Below, one piece after another: positions 8,881 to 15,219 of a stretch of 37,083 nt of DNA. Within the stretch, counting starts at the first letter, position 1; each line of letters begins with the position of its first letter. The position numbers and the translations under genes are program-made. The DNA lies in the NCBI GenBank assembly GCA_040902585.1, contig JBBDXA010000086.1:1-37083 (forward strand), read 5' to 3'. The notes under the pieces were generated by a model. That model was not told the DNA's origin. It worked only from the letters and a program-made list of their open reading frames with translations, and searched no databases. The DNA comes from JBBDXA01 sp040902585 (lineage in GTDB: Bacteria > Planctomycetota > Phycisphaerae > Phycisphaerales > Phycisphaeraceae).

Positions 8881-8902
8881 GCTGCGGGGTCCGCCCCGCA
8901 GC
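8881..8902. terminator. Perfect GC hairpin downstream of secDF
   Basis: GCTGCGGGG and CCCCGCAGC pair over nine bases around a four-base loop, 47 bases after the secDF stop. There is no U tract, so it is at most a weak or factor-assisted terminator. The following bases contain short repeats of a GCTGA-like motif up to the pdxJ start. Confidence 0.45.
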
Positions 8903-8946
8903 ACTCCGAAGCTGACCGCTGAAAGCTCATTGCTGATAGCTCTCCT

Positions 8947-9681
8947 ATGCCCCAACTCGGCGTCAATATCGATCACGTCGCCACCATTCGTCAGGCCCGG
9001 CGAACCTACGAGCCCGACCCGGTCTGGGCGGCGGTCGAAGCGCAGCTCGGCGGCGCGGACCTCATCACCGTTCACCTGCGCGAAGACCGCAGACACATAC
9101 AGGACCACGACGTCGAGCGCATCAAAGGCATGTGTCAGTGCAATCTGAATCTGGAGATGGCCGCGACGGATGAGATGGTGAAGGTCGCGGCAAGGATCAA
9201 GCCGCACCTGGTCACGCTCGTACCCGAAGGGCGCAAGGAAGTCACCACCGAAGGCGGGCTCAACGTCGCGGCTAATAGCAAGCGGCTCAAGTCGATTGTG
9301 AAGAAGCTGAGCGATGCGGGGATTGCGATGAGTGCGTTCATCGATGCCCAGGCGAATCAGATCGACGCCGCAGCCGAGGCGGGCTTTCAGCTCTGCGAGA
9401 TTCACACCGGACCTTATGCCCACGCCTTCCACGCAGCGGGCGGGGAGTTCGTGTGCGAAGAACTGTCGGCTGAGCTGAAGAAAATCGCGGATGCGGGGGC
9501 AAGGATCCGGGCCGCGGGCATGCACTTCAACGCGGGGCACGCCTTGAACTATCTGAATGTGCAACCCATCGCAAAGCTGGCGGGCATCAAGGAACTGCAC
9601 ATCGGCCACGCCATTGTCAGCCGCGCCGTCTTCATCGGCCTGCGCGAAGCCGTGCGCGAGATGAAGCGGTTGATCGGGTGA
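8947..9681 (+). CDS. pdxJ: Pyridoxine 5'-phosphate synthase PdxJ
   Basis: 244 residues, the full family length. PdxJ condenses 1-deoxy-D-xylulose 5-phosphate with 3-amino-2-oxopropyl phosphate to form pyridoxine 5'-phosphate, in the cytoplasm. Sequence landmarks are LGVNIDHVATIRQARR at the N-terminus, the HLREDRRHIQDHD loop with its active-site His and Arg residues, the LEMAAT segment, VTLVPE, a central ELxTGPYA-like EIHTGPYAHAF, AGHALNY and the C-terminal ELHIGHAIVSRA phosphate-binding region. The first ATG matches the usual N-terminus although no Shine-Dalgarno site precedes it. No other vitamin B6 gene lies in the window, so it is probably transcribed alone or with secDF. Confidence 0.98.
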   Translation: MPQLGVNIDHVATIRQARRTYEPDPVWAAVEAQLGGADLITVHLREDRRHIQDHDVERIKGMCQCNLNLEMAATDEMVKVAARIKPHLVTLVPEGRKEVTTEGGLNVAANSKRLKSIVKKLSDAGIAMSAFIDAQANQIDAAAEAGFQLCEIHTGPYAHAFHAAGGEFVCEELSAELKKIADAGARIRAAGMHFNAGHALNYLNVQPIAKLAGIKELHIGHAIVSRAVFIGLREAVREMKRLIG

Positions 9682-9699
9682 TTGATCCGAGCCGATTGA

Positions 9700-9782
9700 T
9701 CAGAGCCGGACTCTGTGAGTCCGGACTTTCGGATCGCTCGGCATTGAGCCTCACGATCCGGATTCACAGAATCCGGCTCTGA
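9700..9782. repeat. Paired-hairpin inverted repeat downstream of pdxJ
   Basis: Arms 9700-9725 and 9757-9782 pair with 24 of 26 bases, separated by 31 bases. Each arm is also a perfect hairpin by itself: CCGGACTC-TGT-GAGTCCGG in the first and CCGGATTC-ACA-GAATCCGG in the second. The bases that differ between arms (C/G against T/A) keep pairing inside each small hairpin. The element starts 18 bases after the pdxJ stop and has no U tract. Confidence 0.82.
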
Positions 9783-9891
9783 CCAGAATCAACCCCAACA
9801 TTATCGGCCGCCCCTTTTCACTTTTGCCGACCCTGCCGCCGCGAACCGATGTAGAACACGATCACACCGGACTGCTTCGGAGGTTTTCACA

Positions 9892-11055
9892 ATGCATCGC
9901 ACAGTACTTCTCATTCTCGCGTTCACCCTGACCGCCTGTCAGCAGTCGCCGATGGTTCAGCACGACGGCGGCGGCAGCGAGGTCAAAGCCTCCGCCACCG
10001 GTCCCGAGGGCGAAGTCGTCGTCAAGCGCGAGGAGCGCATCGCCAACGAGGCCACGGTCAAGCCCGAGCCGATCCAGCGCGAGCCTTTGAAGTTCGACGA
10101 AGTCGTGCACAAGGGCGATCGCATTCTCTTTGTCGGCGATGACCTCACCCAGCAGGGCTTCTACAACCGCGCCTTCGCCACCGCACTGCTCGCCATGAAG
10201 CCTTCCTTCGGCCTGCGCTTTTTCAACGGCGGCAGGGACGGCGCGACCGCTGCCTCCACCCTCGAATGGATCGACGAACTCCTGGGCATGAGCAAACCCA
10301 CCGTGGTCTTCCTCTGCCTGGGGATCAACGACGGCAAAAACCTCCCGCCCGATGACGCCCGCATCCAGACTTATGAAGACAGCCTCACGAAGCTCATCGC
10401 GAAGGTGAAAGCGTACGAAGGCGTGCGCGAAGTGATCATCATGAGCGCCCCCGCTTCGCAGACAGGCGATGTCGAAGGCGGCAACAAGGGCGGCTACAAC
10501 CGCACGCTTTTTCGCATGGCAATGAGCGCGCAGGGCATCGCGGGGATCAACAAGGTGAAGTTCATCGACCTGTTCGAGCCGATGCGCGTGGTGTACACGG
10601 AGGCGGCGAAGCTCGGCGGCGACATGCTCACGCACGGCGGCAAGCTGCCGACGGAAGACGGCCACACGGTACTGGCGAGCGTGATGCTCTGGGGCATCGG
10701 CGTGACGCGCGAGATGCTCGAGCCGGCAGGCTGGTCGCCGCTGCGCCCGCCGCACATGGGGCGCGTGCGCGGGGCGTTGGGCCTCGTGCTGGAGGTGCCG
10801 CCGTTTCGCAGCGCGGTGATCAGTCGGCAGGTGTACGAGAAGATGCGCGAGCACGATGTGTATTTTTTCCAGGCCTGGCGCCTGGCGCTGCCGGACCGTC
10901 CTTCGCGCGATCGCACGAAACTGCTGGAGCAGGGCGAGTCATCGTGGTTTGAACTGGATTCGTATGTAAAGAGCGTTTACAAGGACGCGGACACGACGCC
11001 CGCATCGGTGCCTGTGCCGGCGACGAATCAGAGTGATGCGTCGCAGGCGAAGTGA
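9892..11055 (+). CDS. SGNH/GDSL-hydrolase-like lipoprotein
   Basis: 387 residues. A signal peptide ends in a lipobox (LTAC, Cys16), so the protein should be lipid-anchored outside the cytoplasm. GDRILFVGDDLTQQG (about 75-89) matches SGNH block I, NGGRDGATAA (112-121) block II, and LGINDGKN (143-150) block III with its Asn. The C-terminal EDGH (255-258) is a plausible form of the block V Asp-x-x-His. The block I nucleophile Ser of the GDS motif is replaced by Asp (GDD, residues 82-84), which is unusual. Family members are esterases, lipases or carbohydrate deacetylases; this one may be inactive or use different chemistry. GGAGG eight bases before the ATG fixes the start. The gene follows pdxJ on the same strand, past a hairpin. 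Confidence 0.8.
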   Translation: MHRTVLLILAFTLTACQQSPMVQHDGGGSEVKASATGPEGEVVVKREERIANEATVKPEPIQREPLKFDEVVHKGDRILFVGDDLTQQGFYNRAFATALLAMKPSFGLRFFNGGRDGATAASTLEWIDELLGMSKPTVVFLCLGINDGKNLPPDDARIQTYEDSLTKLIAKVKAYEGVREVIIMSAPASQTGDVEGGNKGGYNRTLFRMAMSAQGIAGINKVKFIDLFEPMRVVYTEAAKLGGDMLTHGGKLPTEDGHTVLASVMLWGIGVTREMLEPAGWSPLRPPHMGRVRGALGLVLEVPPFRSAVISRQVYEKMREHDVYFFQAWRLALPDRPSRDRTKLLEQGESSWFELDSYVKSVYKDADTTPASVPVPATNQSDASQAK

Positions 11056-11078
11056 GACAGTGAAGTCAGGCGGTTGAA

Positions 11079-11163
11079 ATGGCCGCCGATGAACGCGGAT
11101 GAACGCGGATGGGGATTGGATAAGAATTGATGTCTGCGTTCATCGGCGTACATCTGCGGCTAT
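11079..11163. repeat. GATGAACGC-type inverted repeat
   Basis: The arms at about 11079-11110 and 11130-11163 form an imperfect palindrome built from the unit GATGAACGCGGAT, which occurs in tandem in the left arm. Sequences of the type 'CGCGGATGAACGCGGATGAACGC' are frequent in intergenic DNA of planctomycetes and other phyla, from memory. The element lies 23 bases after the hydrolase-like gene's stop. Confidence 0.75.
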
Positions 11164-11180
11164 TCTCATTTCGCAAACCG

Positions 11181-11189
11181 TGTTACACT
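11181..11189 (+). promoter_or_regulatory. Possible extended -10 promoter for the gene at 11239
   Basis: TGTTACACT has the TGN extension followed by a TACACT hexamer. No good -35 hexamer is present at 17-base spacing. The predicted start of transcription would be near 11196, giving a 5' leader of about 43 bases that contains GGAG eight bases before the ATG. Confidence 0.35.
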
Positions 11190-11238
11190 GAACCGCGTTC
11201 AGATTGACAATCACGCAGGATGCACTGGAGCCCCCGTC

Positions 11239-11973
11239 ATGGATGACGCCTCTCGTAACGATTCACCTTCCACCACAACCCAGACCACTGAGGACGGCGC
11301 GCCCTTTTCGCCGCCGGCCTCGCGCCGCAAGCGTTTGGGCAAGGGTTTGTCGAATCTGCTTTCGCAGCCGCCGACGGTGCTTGATGCGAGCAAAGAAGGC
11401 GAACCTGTCACGCCTGTGACCCCGGTGAAACCCGACGCGGCGATCAGCACCGATGCCGCGACGAAGGCGGCGGACGCGGTGGCGGGTCAGGGTTCCAACT
11501 CTGGCTCAACGAGCGCGACGACCTCGGCAGGCGTCGTCGAAGATGCGGTGTCACTCTTTGTGGAATATGACGAACGACTGGCTGCGCTGATGGGCCGGCT
11601 TGATGCGACGTGTACGCTCCTGGCACAAACTCGCACGCTTCACCAGGCGCAGCAGCGGCTGATCATGCGCAGCGGATGGATGGTGGCGGCGGTTCTGGCG
11701 ATCGTCAGCGGCATCATCCTGTGGTGGGCGGGTTCGACCACGACGTGGCATCAGACCCAGCTCGCACAGGCGACGCGCCAGACCGATGCCCTGGCCGGCG
11801 ATGTCGGCTCGCTGCGATTGGAGACCGTTCAGTTGCAACAGGAACTCACGACGACGCGCGCGGCCTTGTCGAAAGCGAACGCTGCGATCGACGAGCTACA
11901 GCGCAAGCCGAAGCTGCTGGATGACACGGGCGCGGATGGGCGGCAGGCGCAGCCGCTGGCGCGGGTGGATTGA
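11239..11973 (+). CDS. Single-pass membrane protein with coiled coil, unknown function
   Basis: 244 residues. Residues 1-100 are a Ser/Thr/Ala/Pro-rich, probably disordered segment containing RRKRLGKGLSNLLSQP (29-44), which looks like the ParA-binding peptide at the N-terminus of ParB proteins. One transmembrane helix follows at about 146-164 (WMVAAVLAIVSGIILWWAG), then a heptad-like coiled coil (about 175-216) and a short tail. Topology is probably N-terminus inside. No catalytic domain is visible. GGAG lies eight bases before the ATG. The gene converges on the antitoxin gene across 40 bases. Its design resembles the protein encoded at 12996-14093 (long helical segment plus one TM), but the sequences are not obviously homologous. 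Confidence 0.7.
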   Translation: MDDASRNDSPSTTTQTTEDGAPFSPPASRRKRLGKGLSNLLSQPPTVLDASKEGEPVTPVTPVKPDAAISTDAATKAADAVAGQGSNSGSTSATTSAGVVEDAVSLFVEYDERLAALMGRLDATCTLLAQTRTLHQAQQRLIMRSGWMVAAVLAIVSGIILWWAGSTTTWHQTQLAQATRQTDALAGDVGSLRLETVQLQQELTTTRAALSKANAAIDELQRKPKLLDDTGADGRQAQPLARVD

Positions 11974-12013
11974 AGTGGGAGGGAAGAGGACGAAGGGCCA
12001 TGCCCCCGGCGGG

Positions 12014-12427
12014 TCAGCCGATGAGCTTGCGTACGTCCACGCCCAGCGCCTTGGCGATGCGCTTGAGGGTGCGAACGGTGGTGCGATCCGGATTGCGCTC
12101 GATGCGCGAGATTTGCGTCTGCGCCATGCCGAGCCGGTTGGCCAGTTCCTGCTGTGTGACGCCCTGGGCCTTTCGCGCGGCGGTGACGCGCTCAGCGGCG
12201 AATTCCGCAAAGAGGTCATCGACGTCAACCCACTCGGTATTTGGATCGTCCAACACCCGCTCAGCCTCGGTCGCCATCTCGGCCATCAGGAGCCGTTCAT
12301 ACTCGTCAATCGGCACGAGTGCGTGGGTCGTTCTGCTCCCTTCGACAACGAATCGGACTGCTCGTCTAGATTCAACCTTCGGTCCGCGCTTCACTCGTTT
12401 TTTCTTCTTGGTTTTGACCGTTTGCAT
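12014..12427 (-). CDS. XRE-family antitoxin with a separate N-terminal module
   Basis: 137 residues. The C-terminal half (about 80-134) is an XRE/Cro-type helix-turn-helix (GVTQQELANRLGMAQTQISR then TTVRTLKRIAKALGVD), expected to bind the operator of its own operon. The N-terminal half starts with a Lys-rich stretch and continues with a region (LVPIDEYERLLMAE) that resembles the Phd/YefM type of antitoxin sequence and could be the toxin-binding part. It overlaps the toxin gene by 37 bases, with the toxin first, the order seen in HigBA-type modules. ATG 12427 was chosen because the longer open frame upstream runs through the toxin gene in another frame and has no protein-like content. Autoregulation through the promoter upstream of the toxin is likely. 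Confidence 0.8.
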   Translation of the reverse strand: MQTVKTKKKKRVKRGPKVESRRAVRFVVEGSRTTHALVPIDEYERLLMAEMATEAERVLDDPNTEWVDVDDLFAEFAAERVTAARKAQGVTQQELANRLGMAQTQISRIERNPDRTTVRTLKRIAKALGVDVRKLIG

Positions 12428-12681
12428 GATGCCACTCGAATAAGGTCGGTCTGTGGATCGCCAGTCATGATGTAATGGAAGTAAGCGACACATCCACCGA
12501 ATCGGAAGAATCGCAGGGCATATTTCGAGTCCGTCTTGCCGCGATACAGTTCCGAGTTCGCAATCGGGTCTTCGCGAACCAATTGTGAGGCAACTCGAAA
12601 CGCTTCCCGTTCCTCGGGCATGGCTTCCGTTGCAAGGAATATCTTTCCGGAGATCGCCACTTCCATCTTGATCAACGGCAT
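12391..12681 (-). CDS. Putative RelE/ParE-superfamily toxin
   Basis: 96 residues. AGGAGG five to six bases before the ATG marks a strong start. The sequence has a helix-rich N-terminal half with an ...EAMPEEREAFRVASQLVREDP pattern split over residues about 19-39, and a C-terminal strand-rich half (YALRFFRFGGCVAYFHY, then LIRVASCKRSK) like the beta sheet and basic C-terminus of RelE/ParE proteins. Those toxins are mRNA interferases or gyrase poisons; which applies here cannot be decided. The gene overlaps the start of the downstream XRE antitoxin gene, which is the main support. Base composition of this pair and its upstream region is visibly more AT-rich than the neighbours, suggesting horizontal acquisition. 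Confidence 0.65.
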   Translation of the reverse strand: MPLIKMEVAISGKIFLATEAMPEEREAFRVASQLVREDPIANSELYRGKTDSKYALRFFRFGGCVAYFHYIMTGDPQTDLIRVASCKRSKPRRKNE

Positions 12682-12857
12682 CGTTGCCTCCTCTGGCCGC
12701 GCGGTGACGGCGCAAAGAGTTGGTCAAGATGGAACACGCACTACAGTTGTTGGGCGTCAACCCTGAAACCTCACTGATCGACTCGACGCTTCAACAACTC
12801 GTCCAAAGGATTCCATCCGAACGCGTGTTTGGGCCACGCAACAGGTTATTCCACTTG

Positions 12858-12885
12858 AGCATATAACATATAAGTTCTAAGTCAA
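12858..12885 (-). promoter_or_regulatory. Candidate promoter of the toxin-antitoxin operon
   Basis: Read on the minus strand, TTGACT and TATGCT are separated by 16 bases in a locally AT-rich stretch (TATA-ACA-TATA lies within the spacer and -10 region). Transcription would run through about 170 bases before the toxin ATG. That leader, together with the terminator behind it, fills the 314-base gap 12682-12995. The symmetrical AT motif could be an operator for the antitoxin. Confidence 0.45.
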
Positions 12886-12910
12886 GCCCATTCTGGGATG
12901 AACCGGAAAC

Positions 12911-12942
12911 AAAAAAAACGCCGCCTCGCATTCGGGCGGCGT
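12911..12942 (-). terminator. Intrinsic terminator of the gene at 12996-14093
   Basis: On the minus strand an eight-base perfect stem (ACGCCGCC with GGCGGCGT, nine-base loop) is followed by eight U residues. It lies about 54 bases after the stop of the coiled-coil membrane protein gene and separates it from the toxin-antitoxin operon. Confidence 0.87.
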
Positions 12943-12995
12943 CCCCACTTCCACTAGCGGGTTTCTCCACTATTTCGATGTCTCATCAATTCTCA

Positions 12996-14093
12996 TCAAT
13001 CGTCGTTGGCCGGCTCCTTCAAGAGTGGCGTCGCGTTCACCTGGGCTTTGATCAGTTCGCTCAGCGAGGCCTCGGCGGCCGAGTCGTTCAGGAGCGAGCC
13101 GGTGAAAATCGGCATGTCGTTGAGCAGATCAAGCGAAGGTGAGGCGATGACCGTTGTGGGCTGGGTTGCGAATGATTCAGTCTCAGCCGGCTTGGTCAGT
13201 GCGAGCGGGACGGCCGGGGGCGAAACGTTCGTGCTGATGCTGGCCGACACCGGGGGCGTCGGGGGCGTCGCGGCAGGCACCTGCGGCGCGGTCGGCGCAC
13301 TGACCGTCGGCGAGTGCACCGCTGCCGGCGACATACCCGCGATCTTGCCCACGCTCACCGCCACGTATCCCGCCACAGTCAGCGCGACGAGGGCGAGCGA
13401 CCAACTGATGACCGACATCGTGGTCATCTGCTTCTGGTTGCGCAGAAAAAGCTGGCGGACCTGCTCGGCTGCCTGCGATTCCTGCTGGGCGATGCGCTGG
13501 AGCAGGCCGGTGCTCATCTCGGTCGCTTCGCTCATGCGGCCGAGCGTTCCGGAGAGCGCGGTAAAACTCGAAAGAATCTGTTCACTGCGCTGATGACCCG
13601 CATCCAACTGCTGGCCGATCGCGGTCATGGCCAACTCGTGCTGATGCGTGGTCTTGGCCAGGCCGGTGAGGGCATCGGTGAGGCGCGACTGATTCTGCGC
13701 CTGGCTGGCGAGACTGCTCTGAATGGTTTCGAGCGTGCGCGTCTGGCTGCGCGTCGCTTCAGGCAGGCTCTTCAAGGCGTCGGGCAGGCCCTGGAGCATG
13801 GTGAGCAATCGCTCGCTGCGCTCGGACTGCTGCTGCATGTGGCTGCGAACGCTGGTCATCAGGTCGACGACCTCTTCGTAGCCGCGGGTGAGCTTGTCGA
13901 TCGCGTTCTCTTTGGTGATCCTGCGTGAAGGCGCTTCGATGGCGCGTTCTTCGTAGGCGGGTTCAGGATCGGCGACGGCGGTGGCGGTGCCGGGGGCGGT
14001 CCGATAAGTCGGCTCCGCCTTTACCGCAGGCGTCTGCTTGCTGCGTTTGAACCATTGAACGAACTTTCCGAAACGGCTGGCTAATTTAGCCAT
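12996..14093 (-). CDS. Coiled-coil membrane protein of unknown function
   Basis: 365 residues. The order is a basic N-terminus (1-20), a flexible Pro/Thr/Ala segment (20-55), a long helical, Gln/Ser-rich, methyl-accepting-protein-like coiled coil (about 60-220), one transmembrane helix (about 226-248) and a Pro/Ala/Val-rich tail that is probably outside. No HAMP, HTH or enzymatic signature is seen, so although the coiled coil recalls chemoreceptor signalling helices, this is not called a chemoreceptor. AAGGAG eight bases before the ATG supports the start. The gene lies downstream of nrdR on the same strand across a hairpin-rich 254-base gap and ends at a U-tailed terminator, so it is probably a separate transcription unit. 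Confidence 0.8.
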   Translation of the reverse strand: MAKLASRFGKFVQWFKRSKQTPAVKAEPTYRTAPGTATAVADPEPAYEERAIEAPSRRITKENAIDKLTRGYEEVVDLMTSVRSHMQQQSERSERLLTMLQGLPDALKSLPEATRSQTRTLETIQSSLASQAQNQSRLTDALTGLAKTTHQHELAMTAIGQQLDAGHQRSEQILSSFTALSGTLGRMSEATEMSTGLLQRIAQQESQAAEQVRQLFLRNQKQMTTMSVISWSLALVALTVAGYVAVSVGKIAGMSPAAVHSPTVSAPTAPQVPAATPPTPPVSASISTNVSPPAVPLALTKPAETESFATQPTTVIASPSLDLLNDMPIFTGSLLNDSAAEASLSELIKAQVNATPLLKEPANDD

Positions 14094-14220
14094 GATGCGA
14101 ACTCCTTTTCGTTTACTTCAAGGCGTTATCGGTTGGCGCCCTCCGCGCCAATGCTCTGATAACAACGCCCTATGTTCCTGATCGGACGGCGGCGAAAGGG
14201 GGCGAGAAAAAATGTTGGGG

Positions 14221-14336
14221 GGAAGGGACGGAGGAACGGAGGGACGAAGGCACGAAGGGGCGGAGTAAAAAATGTGGGCAACAGCGCGTGCGTGCATTTC
14301 TCCCTCCCTTCGTTCCTCCGTTCCTCCGTCCCTTCG
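14221..14336. repeat. Purine-rich inverted repeat built of short GGACGAAGG-like units
   Basis: Arm 14221-14250 (purine-rich on the plus strand) pairs with 14307-14336 at 28 of 30 bases, with 56 bases between. Inside the arms, units such as ACGGAGGA recur. The right arm ends 11 bases short of the nrdR stop. Strong strand asymmetry of purines could also support triplex or slipped structures. Confidence 0.7.
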
Positions 14337-14347
14337 TCCCTTCTTCC

Positions 14348-14848
14348 TCATCCCTCAAACAACTTCCCCTGCTCGGGCGGCTGCACCGGCTGCGAGGTCG
14401 CCAGCACTTCGCGCACTTCCTCCAGAAAATCATCCAGGTCGCGGAACTGCTTGTACACGCTGGCGTATCGCACGTAGGCCACCTGATCGACGCGCTTGAG
14501 GCGCTCCGCCAGGGCTTCGCCGATGGCGCTGGATTCGACTTCGCGATCGTGCGTGCGAAAAATCTCTTCTTCGACCTCATCCACGATTTTCTGGAGCTGC
14601 TCGGCCTTGACGGGCCGCTTCCAGCAGGCTTTGTCCAGCCCGGAGAGCAGCTTGTCGCGATCGTAAGGCACCCGGCTGCCGTCACGCTTGATCACCGCCA
14701 GCCGCGTGCTGCGTTCGACGTATTCATAGGTGGTGAACCGCTTGCCGCAGGCGACGCACTGCCGGCGACGGCGCACGGCCGCGCCCCCGTCCGTCGCGCG
14801 GGAGTCGATCACCTTGTCATTATCGACAGAACAGTAAGGGCAGCGCAT
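14348..14848 (-). CDS. nrdR: Transcriptional repressor NrdR
   Basis: 166 residues, slightly longer than the usual 150-160 because of a short tail (PPEQGKLFEG). NrdR senses ATP/dATP and represses ribonucleotide reductase genes by binding NrdR boxes. The N-terminal zinc ribbon is MRCPYC and CVACGKRFTTYE (Cys3, Cys6, Cys31, Cys34). The ATP-cone follows, with VIKRDGSRVPYDRDKLLSGL at about residues 53-72. The start at 14848 gives the exact family N-terminus; a longer open frame begins inside the promoter's -35 sequence and is rejected. No ribonucleotide reductase gene is in the window. A well-formed promoter lies 53-81 bases upstream. Confidence 0.97.
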   Translation of the reverse strand: MRCPYCSVDNDKVIDSRATDGGAAVRRRRQCVACGKRFTTYEYVERSTRLAVIKRDGSRVPYDRDKLLSGLDKACWKRPVKAEQLQKIVDEVEEEIFRTHDREVESSAIGEALAERLKRVDQVAYVRYASVYKQFRDLDDFLEEVREVLATSQPVQPPEQGKLFEG

Positions 14849-14900
14849 CCCACAGTTCCGGTGTACCAGATGTTGAGGAGACTGGGAAAAAGTCCTACCA

Positions 14901-14929
14901 AGTATTGATTGCGGCCGAGAGCTTGTCAA
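14901..14929 (-). promoter_or_regulatory. Sigma-70-type promoter of nrdR
   Basis: On the minus strand TTGACA is followed after exactly 17 bases by AATACT. The -35 matches consensus at all six positions and the -10 at four. Transcription would begin near 14894, about 46 bases before the nrdR ATG. Confidence 0.62.
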
Positions 14930-14948
14930 AAGAAGGGGCGAGGGGTTT

Positions 14949-15091
14949 CAGGGCAAACACATGTACCCCGAATTTGAGCGAGAAACATTGTTTCCTTAGA
15001 TAGGCACCTGCCTTCTTGATGCGAGAATGAGGATCGGCCGCGCGCACGAACGTGGTTCAGGGGTCGTTTTGGCGTACATGCGTTTGCCCTG
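14949..15091. repeat. Widely spaced 21-base inverted repeat between nrdR and the LRR gene
   Basis: Arms 14949-14969 and 15071-15091 pair at 19 of 21 bases around 101 bases of sequence. They contain GGGCAAACxCATGTAC. The 371-base gap 14849-15219 holds this repeat, the nrdR promoter and a candidate promoter for the downstream gene; no reading frame in it looks real. The arms could be a regulator's paired sites or the ends of a decayed small element. Confidence 0.6.
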
Positions 15092-15112
15092 GGAGGGAAA
15101 TCAATCCCATCT

Positions 15113-15139
15113 TTGTACCTGCCCCATGTCTGTTAGACT
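15113..15139 (+). promoter_or_regulatory. Possible promoter of the LRR-cytochrome gene
   Basis: TTGTAC and the extended -10 TGTTAGACT are separated by 15 bases between the hexamers, shorter than ideal. The extended -10 is very similar to the one proposed before the gene at 11239 (TGTTACACT). Confidence 0.35.
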
Positions 15140-15219
15140 GTTTTCAGTCCACTCCGCCGCGCGGCGGTTTGACCTTCGTTTCTCGCCTTCCTCTGTTTTC
15201 GGCTCGCTGGAGAACCTAT

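Noticed and set aside
12428..12760. Upstream extension of the antitoxin frame
   Set aside because: It overlaps the toxin gene in a different frame and has no resemblance to antitoxin N-termini; ATG 12427 gives the family-like start.
12729..12866. 45-codon plus-strand frame opposite the toxin-antitoxin leader
   Set aside because: It has an ATG and a plausible composition but no clear Shine-Dalgarno site and no homology I recognise, and it overlaps the candidate promoter. Too weak to list as a gene.
14221..14347. Possible CRISPR-like short repeats
   Set aside because: The recurring units are contiguous and lack unique spacers of regular length; they form one large inverted repeat instead.
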